This document shows, piece by piece, positions 8,699 to 16,821 of a DNA stretch of 64,000 bases. The stretch is from Streptomyces sp. A 4/2 (GTDB taxonomy: Bacteria; Actinomycetota; Actinomycetes; Streptomycetales; Streptomycetaceae). The notes below the pieces were generated by a model. That model searched no databases. It was given only the letters and a program-made list of their open reading frames with translations, and was not told the origin of the DNA. Each line of letters starts with the position of its first letter. Within the stretch, counting starts at the first letter, position 1. The translations under genes and the position numbers were made by a program. Location: assembly GCF_940670765.1 (NCBI RefSeq), contig NZ_CALNVW010000010.1, positions 62,001 through 126,000 on the forward strand, read 5' to 3'.

Positions 8699-9316
8699 TC
8701 ACTGGAGGAGCGGGGCGGGGGCGGGCTCCGTGGCCCGGCGGCGGAACACGAACGCCGCCGCCACCCCCGCGGCCAGCCCGAACAGATGCCCCTGCCAGCT
8801 GACCCCGGTGTTCCCCGGGGAGATGCCCAGCAGTATCGAGGAACCCCAGACCGCGCCGACCAACAGCCCGGCGCCGATGTCCAGGATCCGGCGGTCCACG
8901 AAGCCGCGGACCAGCAGATAGCCGAACAGCCCGAAGACCAGCCCGGACGCGCCTGCGGTGTTGGTGTGCGCGGGCGCGACCAGCCAGACACCGAGCCCGT
9001 CGACCACGACGATCAGCGCGGCCACCGCGGCGAATCTGCGGATACCGCTCAGCGCGGCCAGGAACCCGAAGACCAGCAGCGGCACACTGTTGGACGCGAC
9101 ATGGGCGAACCCGAAGTGGATGAAGGCGGAGGGCACCACATCGCGCAGCTCACCGAGCTGACGCGGTTCGACGCCGAACGTGTCCAGCGCGTGCCCCGTC
9201 GACACGTCGATCACTTCGAGCACCCAGAGCAGGGCCACCCACCCGGCCATCAGCTTGGCCGCGGCTCTGACCCGGTCGCCGGTGCCCCACGCGAGCCGAT
9301 CCGGCGTCGTGGCCAT
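8699..9316 (-). CDS. Rhomboid-family intramembrane serine protease
   Basis: A 205-residue polytopic membrane protein with about six hydrophobic helices. The catalytic Ser lies in GASGLVFGLFGYLL (rhomboid GxSG motif) and the His partner in SWQGHLFGLAAG. The HFGFAHVASN segment matches the conserved loop after the first helix. Rhomboids cleave membrane proteins within the bilayer; the substrate is unknown. The start ATG has GAGGAGTGGGGG upstream. Longer in-frame starts would extend into the promoter region of the divergent ubiX and lack a membrane or signal character. Confidence 0.88.
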   Translation of the reverse strand: MATTPDRLAWGTGDRVRAAAKLMAGWVALLWVLEVIDVSTGHALDTFGVEPRQLGELRDVVPSAFIHFGFAHVASNSVPLLVFGFLAALSGIRRFAAVAALIVVVDGLGVWLVAPAHTNTAGASGLVFGLFGYLLVRGFVDRRILDIGAGLLVGAVWGSSILLGISPGNTGVSWQGHLFGLAAGVAAAFVFRRRATEPAPAPLLQ

Positions 9317-9472
9317 CGCGGACCCCCACTCCTCGTTCCCTTGCGGGGATCCCTTGTCCCCGTGCCGGGAACGTCCGGGGCACCCTGCTGAGTTCCGGTT
9401 CGAGGCCGCACCCGGTTCGGTTCCCGGGCCGCACCCGGTTCCGGATCCGGGCCGCCGGATAGGCTCGGACCC

Positions 9473-10195
9473 GTGGAGCAGGTGAACGTACACAGTCAGC
9501 AGCAGCGTCGGCCCTGGGTCGTCGGAATCTCCGGGGCGTCCGGTACGCCGTACGCGGCAGCCGTGCTGCGCGGGCTGCTGGACGCGGGTGAGGACGTCGA
9601 CCTGGTGGTCAGCCGCGCCTCCCGGCTGACGCTGCTCGACGAGACGGGGATCGCGTTCCGGGACGCGCACTGGCAGCAGGACCTGGGCACCTGGCTGTCC
9701 AGGGGCGCCGACGGCAAGCCGGGCACCTTCGCGGTGGACGCGGTGGGGATGGCGGACGCCGGGCGGGTACGGCACTGGGCCGCCGGGGATCTGGCCGCCG
9801 GGCCGTCCTCCGGTTCGTACCCGGTCAAGGGGATGCTCGTCGTCCCCGCGTCCACCGCCTGTGTGGCCGGGGTAGCGCTGGGGCTCTCGAAGGACCTGCT
9901 CCAGCGGGCGGCGAGCGTGACCCTCAAGGAGCGGCGCCGACTGGTCGTCGCGGTGCGGGAGACCCCGCTCAACGGTCAGACGCTGAAGCACCTGGTGGCC
10001 CTGGACGAGGCGGGCGCCGTGGTGCTGCCCGCCTCACCCGCGTTCTACGCCGGGGCGACGCACATCCAGGACCTGGTGGACTTCGTGGCCGGCCGGGTGC
10101 TGGACGCGGCCGGGGTGCCGCACCGGCTGTACCGCCGCTGGGAGGGAGAGCTCGGAGGCTCCCGCACACAGGATCCGTCACAGGGCCCCGCCTGA
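9473..10195 (+). CDS. ubiX: UbiX-type flavin prenyltransferase
   Basis: A 240-residue flavoprotein that makes prenylated FMN for the UbiD-type decarboxylase encoded 1.8 kb upstream. The N-terminal GISGASGTPYAAAVLRGLL is the FMN phosphate loop. GMLVVPASTACVAGVALGLS and RRLVVAVRETPLNG are the other signature blocks. It has about 30 residues more than bacterial UbiX, mainly an insertion after SGADGKPGTF and a charged tail. Start is GTG; the 5' gap contains a doubled GCCGCACCCGGTTC sequence. It serves the late steps of menaquinone biosynthesis. Confidence 0.9.
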   Translation: MEQVNVHSQQQRRPWVVGISGASGTPYAAAVLRGLLDAGEDVDLVVSRASRLTLLDETGIAFRDAHWQQDLGTWLSRGADGKPGTFAVDAVGMADAGRVRHWAAGDLAAGPSSGSYPVKGMLVVPASTACVAGVALGLSKDLLQRAASVTLKERRRLVVAVRETPLNGQTLKHLVALDEAGAVVLPASPAFYAGATHIQDLVDFVAGRVLDAAGVPHRLYRRWEGELGGSRTQDPSQGPA

Positions 10196-10284
10196 GGGGA
10201 CCCCGGTAGCCGCGGCCGTGATTCGCAGGGTATTTTCCCTGCAAGCCTAAGATTTCAGAAGCAAGCTCGCCATATTCCTGAACA

Positions 10285-10758
10285 ATGGAAGGCTCCAACG
10301 GTATGGACGCGGTGGACAGGCAGCTCATCCAGGCACTGCGGGAGAACGGCAGGGCCTCCTACGCCGAGCTCGGCCGGCTCGTCGGACTCTCCGGCCCCAG
10401 CGTCACCGACCGCATCAACCGTCTTGAGGCCGCCGGAGTCATCACCGGTTACCGCGCCACCGTCGACGCCAAGTCGCTCGGGCTCGGGGTGACCGCCCTG
10501 ATCGGCATCTCGCTCTCGGACGCGGCCGACCACGAGGACGTCGCGCACCGCCTGAAGGACCTCGCCGAGATCGAGGACGCCTGGTTCATCGCCGGTGACG
10601 ACTCGTACATGCTCAAGGTCCGGGTCGACGACGTGGACGGTCTGGAGCGGACCATCCGCAGGCTGAGCGGCACCCGGGGCGTCTCCAGGACGCGTACCAC
10701 GATCGTGCTCTCCACCAAGTGGGAGAACCGGGTCGGCGAGCTCCCCGAGCAGAGCTGA
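10285..10758 (+). CDS. Lrp/AsnC-family transcriptional regulator
   Basis: A 157-residue regulator with an N-terminal helix-turn-helix (LIQALRENGRASYAELGRLVGLSGPSVTDRINRLEAAG) and a C-terminal RAM/AsnC ligand-sensing domain (GVTALIGISLSDAADHEDV... VSRTRTTIVLSTKWE). It sits between ubiX and mqnE, so it may monitor amino acid or menaquinone precursor status, but this is inference. Two starts compete: ATG at 10285, with no ribosome site, and ATG at 10303, preceded by GGAAGG at good spacing. The second may be the real one. Confidence 0.88.
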   Translation: MEGSNGMDAVDRQLIQALRENGRASYAELGRLVGLSGPSVTDRINRLEAAGVITGYRATVDAKSLGLGVTALIGISLSDAADHEDVAHRLKDLAEIEDAWFIAGDDSYMLKVRVDDVDGLERTIRRLSGTRGVSRTRTTIVLSTKWENRVGELPEQS

Positions 10759-10873
10759 CCCGGACGGCCCTGCCGGCCCGGACTGCCGTGCGGGTCCCGC
10801 CGCCGGAAACCGGAAAGGCGGGGGAGTACGGTTGGCTGGTTGTTTACGTACGCATATGGGAGGCGGCCGCTAC

Positions 10874-12052
10874 ATGACTGCATCGATCACCGATGTCGGC
10901 CTCAAGCGCGAGCTGGAGGCGAAGGTCCGGGCCGGTGAGCGGCTGACCCGCGAGGACGGGATCGCGCTCTACGAGACGGACGACCTGGCCTGGCTCGGTG
11001 GCCTCGCCCACGAGGTGCGTACGCGCAAGAACGGCGACGTCGTCCACTTCAACGTGAACCGTCACCTCAACATGACGAACGTGTGCACCGCCTCGTGCGC
11101 CTACTGCTCGTTCCAGCGCAAGCCGGGCGAGAAGGACGCGTACACGATGCGCATCGAGGAGGCCGTCCGCCTCGCCAAGGCGATGGAGGGCGACAACCTC
11201 ACCGAGCTGCACATCGTCAACGGCCTGCACCCGACGCTGCCGTGGCGCTACTACCCCCGCTCGCTCAGCGCGCTGAAGGAAGCCCTTCCGCAGGTCGCGC
11301 TCAAGGCGTTCACCGCCACCGAGATCCACCACTTCGAGACGATCTCCGGGATGTCGGCCTCCGACATCCTCGACGAGCTGATCGAGGCCGGTCTGGAGTC
11401 GCTGACCGGCGGCGGCGCCGAGATCTTCGACTGGGAGGTCCGGCAGCACATCGTCGACCACGCCACCCACTGGGAGGACTGGTCGCGCATCCACCGCCTC
11501 GCGCACTCGAAGGGTCTGAAGACCCCGTGCACGATGCTGTACGGGCACATCGAGGAGCCGCGCCACCGCGTGGACCACGTGCTGCGGCTGCGTGAACTCC
11601 AGGACGAGACCGGCGGGTTCCAGGTCTTCATCCCGCTGCGCTACCAGCACGACTTCGAGGACATGAAGGACGGCAAGATCCGTAACCGCCTTCAGGCCCG
11701 TACGACGATGGCGAGCGGCGTCGACGCGCTGAAGACCTTCGCGGTCTCGCGTCTCCTCTTCGACAACGTCCCGCACGTCAAGGTCTTCTGGCCGATGCAC
11801 GGCGTGCAGACCTCGCAACTCGCGCTCCAGCACGGCGCCGACGACATGGACGGCTCGGTCGTCGAGTACAAGATCACGCACGACGCGGACAACTACGGCA
11901 CGCCCAACAAGCTCAGCCGTGAGGACCTGCTCGAACTGATCCGTGACGCGGGCTTCCGCCCGGTCGAGCGCAACACCCACTACGAGATCGTCCGCGAGTT
12001 CGACGGTCCCGACGCGGACCGCCGGGAGTCCCCGCAGACGATGCGTTTCTGA
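10874..12052 (+). CDS. mqnE: Aminofutalosine synthase MqnE (radical SAM)
   Basis: A 392-residue radical SAM enzyme joining SAM-derived adenosyl radical chemistry to 3-[(1-carboxyvinyl)oxy]benzoate to give aminodeoxyfutalosine, the second committed step of the futalosine menaquinone pathway. The iron-sulfur cluster ligands are C71, C75 and C78 (CTASCAYC). The ATG was chosen because GGGAGG lies 10 nt upstream. The substrate comes from MqnA (25.3 kb) and the later cyclisation is done by MqnC (62.1 kb), both in this window. A strong hairpin follows the stop. Confidence 0.95.
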   Translation: MTASITDVGLKRELEAKVRAGERLTREDGIALYETDDLAWLGGLAHEVRTRKNGDVVHFNVNRHLNMTNVCTASCAYCSFQRKPGEKDAYTMRIEEAVRLAKAMEGDNLTELHIVNGLHPTLPWRYYPRSLSALKEALPQVALKAFTATEIHHFETISGMSASDILDELIEAGLESLTGGGAEIFDWEVRQHIVDHATHWEDWSRIHRLAHSKGLKTPCTMLYGHIEEPRHRVDHVLRLRELQDETGGFQVFIPLRYQHDFEDMKDGKIRNRLQARTTMASGVDALKTFAVSRLLFDNVPHVKVFWPMHGVQTSQLALQHGADDMDGSVVEYKITHDADNYGTPNKLSREDLLELIRDAGFRPVERNTHYEIVREFDGPDADRRESPQTMRF

Positions 12053-12109
12053 CGTCGGCACGCGCCGGCACCCGCACCGCGGACCTTCCGCTGCGGACCC
12101 CTGCACGAC

Positions 12110-12135
12110 GGAACCCCGGCCACGGCCGGGGTTCC
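12110..12135 (+). terminator. Terminator after mqnE
   Basis: GGAACCCCGGCC and GGCCGGGGTTCC form a perfect 12-bp stem with a two-base loop. It lies 57 bp after the mqnE stop and before the GNAT gene. Confidence 0.8.
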
Positions 12136-12157
12136 GCGCTTTTCTACGCTGGTCCCC

Positions 12158-12682
12158 ATGAGCCTCACGTTTCAGCTGGACCCGCCGATCGACACCGGGC
12201 TGCGGGACGGCGTCGTCGCGCTCTGGGCGGACGTGTCGAACGCCGGCGGCGCCGTCGGGTTCGTCCCGCCGGTCAGCCCCGACGACATACGCCCCGAACT
12301 CGTCAAGCACCTGGCCGCGATGGCCGAGGGCCGCACCCGGCTGCTGGTCGGCAGGGAAGCCGACGGCACGGTCGCCGCCACCGCCTTCCTGGCGTACAAC
12401 ACCCACCGTCTGATGCGGCACTGGATCTGGCTGTACACGGTGATGGTCCACCCCTCCCACCAGGGAAAGGGATACGGGCGCGACCTGATGGAAGCGGCGG
12501 CCGGAGCCGCCCGTACCTTCGACGGCGTCGAGAGCATCCGGCTCACCTGCCGGGGCGGCACCGGCGTCGACCGCTTCTACGGATCCTGTGGTTACAAGGA
12601 GGTCGGCCGGGTGCCCGGCGCGATCCGCGTCGCCCCCGGGGACGACCGCGACGACATCACGATGTACCTGCCGCTGCTCTGA
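12158..12682 (+). CDS. GNAT-family N-acetyltransferase
   Basis: A 174-residue acetyl-CoA dependent acyltransferase. The acetyl-CoA binding loop is visible as VMVHPSHQGKGYGRDLMEAA (motif A, Q/RxxGxG/A), and the C-terminal VDRFYGSCGYKEVGRV is typical motif B. The acceptor is not predictable. It is a single gene between two intergenic hairpins/repeats. The ATG start is directly downstream of the mqnE terminator, so it needs its own promoter in a short gap. Confidence 0.88.
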   Translation: MSLTFQLDPPIDTGLRDGVVALWADVSNAGGAVGFVPPVSPDDIRPELVKHLAAMAEGRTRLLVGREADGTVAATAFLAYNTHRLMRHWIWLYTVMVHPSHQGKGYGRDLMEAAAGAARTFDGVESIRLTCRGGTGVDRFYGSCGYKEVGRVPGAIRVAPGDDRDDITMYLPLL

Positions 12683-12852
12683 TCCGGGCGGGTGACCGAT
12701 CCGGACCGGCCGGCTGATCCGGCCGACACGGCGTGACCGCACCCGGGCCGACACGGCGTGACCGCACCCCGGCCGGGACGGCCACAACTGGGGCGTGCTT
12801 CACTTGTCGGGCAGGATCCGATGCCGTAGGTACGAAGAGAGAGGCCTCAGCC

Positions 12853-13149
12853 GTGTCTGTAGCCAACCCGGGCGCCACGATTCGCTACACCGCGATGCGA
12901 ATCCTCATCTTCATGGGATCCCTGGTCTTCTGCGCCCTGCTCGTCCACTTCGGTGTGGTGCCGAAGGGACTCGGCGGCTCCAACGCCGTCTGGACGATCC
13001 TGCTCGCGCTGGTCATCTCCGCGCCGCTGAGCTTCGTCCTGCTGCGCCGGCAGCGCGACAAGATGTCCGAGCAGCTGATCAACAGGGTCGACCGGGCCAA
13101 GGCCCGGCTGGAGGCCAACCGTACGCAGGAGGACGGCCTCGTCCAGTAG
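12853..13149 (+). CDS. Small DUF4229-type membrane protein, 98 aa
   Basis: Two membrane helices (MRILIFMGSLVFCALLVHF and AVWTILLALVISAPLSFVLL) followed by a basic amphipathic tail (RRQRDKMSEQLINRVDRAKARLEANR). This fits the actinobacterial DUF4229 family, whose function is unknown. In many actinobacteria such a gene sits near the menaquinone decarboxylase and prenyltransferase genes, which matches its place here. The GTG start has AAGAGAGAGG upstream. Its last six codons, including the stop, are the first unit of a tandem repeat. Confidence 0.75.
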   Translation: MSVANPGATIRYTAMRILIFMGSLVFCALLVHFGVVPKGLGGSNAVWTILLALVISAPLSFVLLRRQRDKMSEQLINRVDRAKARLEANRTQEDGLVQ

Positions 13150-13239
13150 GGCGGCCTCGTGCAGTGGGGCGGCCTCGTCCAGTGGGACGGCCTCGTCCAG
13201 TGGGACGGCCTCGTCCAGTGGGGCGGCCTCGTCCAGTGG
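13132..13239. repeat. Six tandem 18-bp repeats at the 3' end of the DUF4229 gene
   Basis: Six head-to-tail 18-bp units of the form G(A/G)CGGCCTCGTCCAGTGG. The first unit is the last six codons of the upstream gene and carries TAG where the other five have TGG. Without that base the reading frame would stay open through the array. Confidence 0.93.
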
Positions 13240-13334
13240 GACGCCGGTCCGCCGGTAGGGTGCCGTTCCCTCCGTAGGACACCGGTCGCGGTACGTAGGA
13301 CACCGTTCCGCGGTACGCCGCGCGCAAGCCGTTC

Positions 13335-13384
13335 GACAGGACCCCGGCACCGGAGCTCATCGCTCCGGTGCCGGGGTCCTGTCA
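13335..13384 (+). terminator. Strong bidirectional terminator
   Basis: Long near-perfect stem: GACAGGACCCCGGCACCGGAGC pairs with its complement after a short loop TCATC. It separates the DUF4229/repeat region from the symporter promoter. The rest of the gap from 13240 holds no gene that I can see. Confidence 0.85.
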
Positions 13385-13446
13385 TTGGCGTGTCCCTCTG
13401 CTGTCGGCACCCTCTGCCGTCGGTGACCGGCTGCCCCAAAGCCCTG

Positions 13447-13463
13447 CTTTGAGACTCTCAAAG
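13447..13463. promoter_or_regulatory. Palindromic operator candidate upstream of the Cys leader peptide
   Basis: Perfect palindrome CTTTGAG-ACT-CTCAAAG. It overlaps a possible promoter (TTGAGA, 17-bp spacer, TTAATG) ending just before the leader ATG at 13486. The binding protein is unknown. Confidence 0.5.
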
Positions 13464-13485
13464 TTGAAGTGTTAATGTGTCCGAC

Positions 13486-13587
13486 ATGAAGACAGCCGCG
13501 CGCCCACATTTCACGAGCATCGTGCTCGTGGAGCGCCTGCATGTCGATCTCTGCCGCTGCATGTCCGCGGCCTGTCGCCGCGTCTGA
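13486..13587 (+). CDS. Putative Cys-sensing leader peptide, 33 aa
   Basis: A short reading frame ATG...TGA encoding a 33-residue peptide with the core RLHVDLCRCMSAACRR. This matches the actinobacterial leader-peptide pattern (VDLCR followed by ACR near the end) found upstream of sulfur and cysteine genes, where ribosome stalling at Cys codons is thought to control the downstream gene by attenuation. Here it precedes a symporter gene by 100 bp, with two hairpins in between. The promoter lies so close that the transcript may be nearly leaderless. No ribosome site is evident. The peptide identity is confident from the motif; the regulatory role is inference. Confidence 0.75.
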   Translation: MKTAARPHFTSIVLVERLHVDLCRCMSAACRRV

Positions 13588-13600
13588 ACGGCCTCATGCG

Positions 13601-13659
13601 GCGGCGCCCCCCATGTGCTGGGCGCCGCGCCCCCGTCCCCCGTGCTCCATCCCGAGCAC
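13601..13659 (+). promoter_or_regulatory. Two hairpins between leader peptide and symporter (attenuator candidate)
   Basis: GCGGCGCCC and GGGCGCCGC form a perfect 9-bp stem with a 10-base loop (13601-13628). GTGCTC and GAGCAC form a second 6-bp stem (13642-13659). Neither has a T-run, so control could be on translation or by Rho rather than intrinsic termination. Confidence 0.5.
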
Positions 13660-13687
13660 ACAGCTGCGTCCTCACCGGAGTGTTCCC

Positions 13688-15028
13688 GTGTCCGCGAATT
13701 CCGCGAGCCCCGCCCCCAGTCCCACGAAGTTCCGAATACCCAAGATCCCGTTCTGGGCCCAGATCGTCGCCGGTCTGGTGATCGGTGTGCTGCTGGGCTG
13801 GCTGACCCGCAGCCAGGACATCCACTGGCTCTACGCCACGCTCGACAAGGTCGGCCACATCTTCGTCCAGCTGCTGAAGCTGGCCGTGGCCCCGCTCGTC
13901 TTCTTCGCGATCCTGGTGTCCATCACCAACCTGCGCAAGGTCAACAACGCCGCCAGGCTGGCCACCCGCACCCTGCTCTGGTTCATGATCACGTCGCTGA
14001 TCGCCGTCGCCATCGGCCTCGCGATCGGTCTGATCACCAACCCGGGCGCCGGCACCGGCCTGACCCCGAAGGACGGCAAGCTGCCCGAACACGCGGGCTC
14101 CTGGCTGGACTTCCTCACCGGAATCATCCCGGAGAACGTGATCGACCCGTTCACCCAGCTCAACGTCCTGCAGATCGTCTTCATGGCAGCCGTCGCCGGT
14201 ATCGCCGCGCTCTCCCTCGGTGAGAAGGCGCAGCCGATCCTCACCCTCAGCGAGGCCGTGCTCGAACTGCTCCAGAAGGCCCTGTGGTGGGTCATCCGCC
14301 TCGCCCCGCTGGGCACCATCGGCCTCATCGGCTTCGCCATCGCCGACTACGGCTGGGACCTCATCGGCAAGTACGCGACCTTCACGGCCGACGTCTACAT
14401 CGGCTGCGCCCTGGTGATGTTCGGGGTGTACCCGATCCTGCTCGCCACCGTCGCCAAGGTCAGCCCGCTCCAGTTCTTCAAGGGCGCCTGGCCGGCGATC
14501 CAGTTGGCCTTCGTCTCCCGCTCCTCCGTCGGCACGATGCCGGTCACCCAGGCGTCGGCCGAGCGGCTCGGTGTGCCGAAGGAGTACGCGTCGTTCGCCG
14601 TGCCGTTCGGCGCGACGACCAAGATGGACGGCTGCGCCGCGATCTACCCCGCGCTCGCCGCGATCTTCATCGCCCAGATCTTCGACGTGCACCTCGGCGT
14701 CGGCGACTACGTCCTGATCGCCTTCGTGTCCGTCATCGGCTCGGCCGCCACCGCGGGCCTGACCGGCGCGACGGTCATGCTGACGCTGACCCTCTCCACG
14801 CTGGGCCTCCCGCTGGAGGGTGTGGGCCTGCTGATGGCGATCGACCCGATCCTGGACATGATGCGTACGGCTACGAACGTGGCCGGTCAGATCCTGGTCC
14901 CGGTCGTAGTCTCGGCCCGTGAGAAGATCCTCGACCTCGACGCGTTCCGGTCGGCGTCCGTCTCCCCGGTCGACGACCACGAGGCACGCGTCGCCCAGAA
15001 GAAGGACGCGGTTCCGGTCGCCGCCTGA
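13688..15028 (+). CDS. DAACS-family sodium:dicarboxylate/amino acid symporter, possibly cystine importer
   Basis: A 446-residue secondary transporter of the GltP/DctA/TcyP superfamily, with eight membrane segments and two re-entrant loops. The serine-rich loop is visible as FVSRSSVGTMPVTQASAERLG and the transport motif as PFGATTKMDGCAAIYPA; the usual NMDGT is KMDGC here, and GCAAIYPA recalls the TcyP cystine carriers more than DctA. The GTG start has GGAG 9 nt upstream. The Cys leader peptide in front makes L-cystine or another sulfur compound the most likely substrate. Family is certain; the substrate is inference. Confidence 0.85.
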   Translation: MSANSASPAPSPTKFRIPKIPFWAQIVAGLVIGVLLGWLTRSQDIHWLYATLDKVGHIFVQLLKLAVAPLVFFAILVSITNLRKVNNAARLATRTLLWFMITSLIAVAIGLAIGLITNPGAGTGLTPKDGKLPEHAGSWLDFLTGIIPENVIDPFTQLNVLQIVFMAAVAGIAALSLGEKAQPILTLSEAVLELLQKALWWVIRLAPLGTIGLIGFAIADYGWDLIGKYATFTADVYIGCALVMFGVYPILLATVAKVSPLQFFKGAWPAIQLAFVSRSSVGTMPVTQASAERLGVPKEYASFAVPFGATTKMDGCAAIYPALAAIFIAQIFDVHLGVGDYVLIAFVSVIGSAATAGLTGATVMLTLTLSTLGLPLEGVGLLMAIDPILDMMRTATNVAGQILVPVVVSAREKILDLDAFRSASVSPVDDHEARVAQKKDAVPVAA

Positions 15029-15039
15029 TTCCCGGCCGC

Positions 15040-15085
15040 ACGGCTCCGGCCCCTCCTCCGTACGACGGGGAGGGGCCGGAGCCGT
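15040..15085 (+). terminator. Terminator between symporter and TetR gene
   Basis: ACGGCTCCGGCCCCTCC pairs with GGAGGGGCCGGAGCCGT around a short loop. It follows the symporter stop by 11 bp. Confidence 0.8.
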
Positions 15086-15127
15086 ACTCTTGCCGGGGTA
15101 CGACCGACCGGCTGAAGGGACTCTCAG

Positions 15128-15784
15128 GTGGGTGCAGTCAAGGCAGCCAAGGGCAAGCGGATGCCCCGGGCCGTACGCGAGCAGCAGATGATGGACGCTG
15201 CCGTACGGACCTTCGGACAGCGCGGGTACCGGGCCGCCTCGATGGACGAGATCGCCGAACTGGCAGGCGTGTCCAAGCCCCTGGTCTATCTGTATCTGAA
15301 TTCCAAGGAAGAGCTCTTCACCGCCTGCATACGGCGCGAGGCGAAGTCGCTCGTCGACGCGGTGCAGACCGGGGTCGACCCCGACGACCCGGCCGACCGG
15401 CAACTGTGGCACGGGCTGGGCGCCTTCTTCGAGCACACCGCGGGGCATCCGGACGGCTGGAACATCCTGCACCGCCAGGCCCGCACGCACGGTGAGCCGT
15501 TCGCCGCCGAAGTCGGCGCCATGCGGGACGAGATCACGAAGTTCGTGACCGGCCTGATCGGCGCGGCGCACCGCGAGGCACACCGCGACCCGGCCCTTCC
15601 CGACCGTGATGTGGCCGGTCTGGCACAGGCGCTGGTCGGCGCCGCGGAGTCGCTGGCCGGGTGGGCGAACGAGACCCCCGGCGTCTCGGCGAAGGAAGCC
15701 GCTTCGACGCTGATGAACTTCGCGTGGGCGGGCCTGGAGAACCTCATGAACGGGGAGCGCTGGGTGCCGTCACCTCGCCCGTGA
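15128..15784 (+). CDS. TetR-family transcriptional regulator
   Basis: A 218-residue regulator with a canonical N-terminal TetR helix-turn-helix (YRAASMDEIAELAGVSKPLVYLYLNSKEELF) and an all-helical ligand domain. It is convergent with the MaoC gene, and the two coding regions overlap by 41 bp. It is the only regulator gene in the lipid block and is the best candidate for binding the TTACTC...GAGTAA palindromes upstream of MaoC and FabG4/FadA, probably with an acyl-CoA ligand. The palindrome is not present in front of its own GTG start, so no autoregulation through that motif is visible. Confidence 0.88.
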   Translation: MGAVKAAKGKRMPRAVREQQMMDAAVRTFGQRGYRAASMDEIAELAGVSKPLVYLYLNSKEELFTACIRREAKSLVDAVQTGVDPDDPADRQLWHGLGAFFEHTAGHPDGWNILHRQARTHGEPFAAEVGAMRDEITKFVTGLIGAAHREAHRDPALPDRDVAGLAQALVGAAESLAGWANETPGVSAKEAASTLMNFAWAGLENLMNGERWVPSPRP

Positions 15785-16712
15785 GGTGGATCCGCTCCGC
15801 CCCTTCCCGGCCCCGGCTGAGGAGACGGAAGGTGCCCGCCCCGGGGTCGGCGGTGTACGTCACCGTTCCCGGCAGCAGGACCGGCGCCCTGAACCCGATC
15901 CGTACCCGTACGGCGTCCGGGGTCCCGGCCTCCGCCAGACAGCGGGCGGCCGTCCACATGCCGTGCGCGATGGCGCGGGGGAAGCCGAAGAGCCTCGCGG
16001 TCAGCGGGGAGAGGTGGATCGGGTTGCGGTCCCCGGACGCGGCGCCGTAGCGGCGGCCCAGACCGGCGGGCAGCTCCCAGGTGGCTGTCGCGGTGGCGGT
16101 CCCGATGGAGGTTCCGGTGGCGGTCCCGGTGGTTGCGGCCGTGTCGACGGTGGCGTCGTCGTCCGTACGGTGGGGCTGAGCGTCGTCCGTACGCTGTGAT
16201 CGCGCGTCGTCCGTACGGACCTCCGGGTGCGCCTCGGACGTCCGGTGCCGGGCCAGATACCTACTCCGCGACTCCCAGACCAGCTCGCCCGCGAGCCGCG
16301 CCTCCGTCACCATGACGACCTCGGTGCCGCGCCGGTGCGGCCTCAACCCGTCCGCGTACACGCTCAGTTCGGGCGCGTGGTCCGCCGGCAGGGCGCGGTG
16401 CCGGGTGATCTCGATGCCGGTGTGCACGAGACCGAGGACCGGCAGCGGGAAGGCCCGCGCGGTCATCAGCCGCATGGCCGCCGGGAAGCCGAGAACATGC
16501 GGATACGTGAGGGGGAGCGGGCCGGTCCGGTCGAAGCCGCAGATCTGGGCGTACGCGGCGAGACGCCCGGGGTGGATCCGCGCTCCGGGAAGCGTCAACC
16601 TGCCTGCGGGCAACGGCGCATCGGCCGACACGGCAGGCTTGAAGGGCGAGGTCAGCGCGCCACGCACCATGGTGGTCAGCAGGCCGGCGGGGTGCGGGGG
16701 ACGGTCGCTCAT
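15744..16712 (-). CDS. MaoC-like (R)-enoyl-CoA/ACP hydratase, double hot-dog (HtdX-like)
   Basis: A 322-residue hydratase with two hot-dog domains. The C-terminal one carries the hydratase-2 motif YGAASGDRNPIHLSPLTARLFGFPRAIAHGM, with catalytic Asp and His. An N-terminal partner domain spans about residues 20-150. The linker between them is low-complexity: three RTDDA units and a Thr/Ala/Gly run. Together with the FabG4-like reductase and thiolase 3-5 kb away it resembles the mycobacterial htdX-fabG4-fadA2 set, acting on fatty acyl thioesters. A 44-bp element lies 29 bp before its ATG. The stop is inside the TetR gene's 3' end. Confidence 0.85.
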   Translation of the reverse strand: MSDRPPHPAGLLTTMVRGALTSPFKPAVSADAPLPAGRLTLPGARIHPGRLAAYAQICGFDRTGPLPLTYPHVLGFPAAMRLMTARAFPLPVLGLVHTGIEITRHRALPADHAPELSVYADGLRPHRRGTEVVMVTEARLAGELVWESRSRYLARHRTSEAHPEVRTDDARSQRTDDAQPHRTDDDATVDTAATTGTATGTSIGTATATATWELPAGLGRRYGAASGDRNPIHLSPLTARLFGFPRAIAHGMWTAARCLAEAGTPDAVRVRIGFRAPVLLPGTVTYTADPGAGTFRLLSRGREGAERIHLTGEVTAPSAPRS

Positions 16713-16740
16713 GGTCCAGGCTCCCTGATCCGTACGGTAT

Positions 16741-16784
16741 TTACTCCAGGGTAAGATTACCTGGGGGTCAGGTGCTGGTCGATG
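16741..16784. promoter_or_regulatory. Operator/promoter element copy A (MaoC)
   Basis: Begins TTACTCCAGGGTAA, a slightly degenerate palindrome, then TTAC, GGGTCAGG and TGGTCGA. It matches the element at 21048-21093 over its whole length with few differences and sits at the same 29-bp distance from the minus-strand start codon. It is a likely binding site for a TetR-type repressor. Confidence 0.65.
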
Positions 16785-16804
16785 TCGCCGCCGATCGGCG
16801 CCGC

Positions 16805-16821
16805 ACCGGCCGGGGGCTGAT
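16805..16821. repeat. 17-bp direct repeat, left copy flanking the calpain module
   Basis: ACCGGCCGGGGGCTGAT, identical to 19545-19561. The two copies bracket the three-gene WXG/calpain/lipoprotein module inside the lipid gene block. Confidence 0.7.

Noticed and set aside
13159..13452. Open frame through the 18-bp repeat array (QWGGLVQWDGLVQ...)
   Set aside because: It exists only because the repeat unit lacks stops; no ribosome site, and it enters the terminator stem.
13511..15583. 690-codon minus-strand frame opposite the symporter and TetR genes
   Set aside because: No recognisable domain; antisense shadow of two clear genes.
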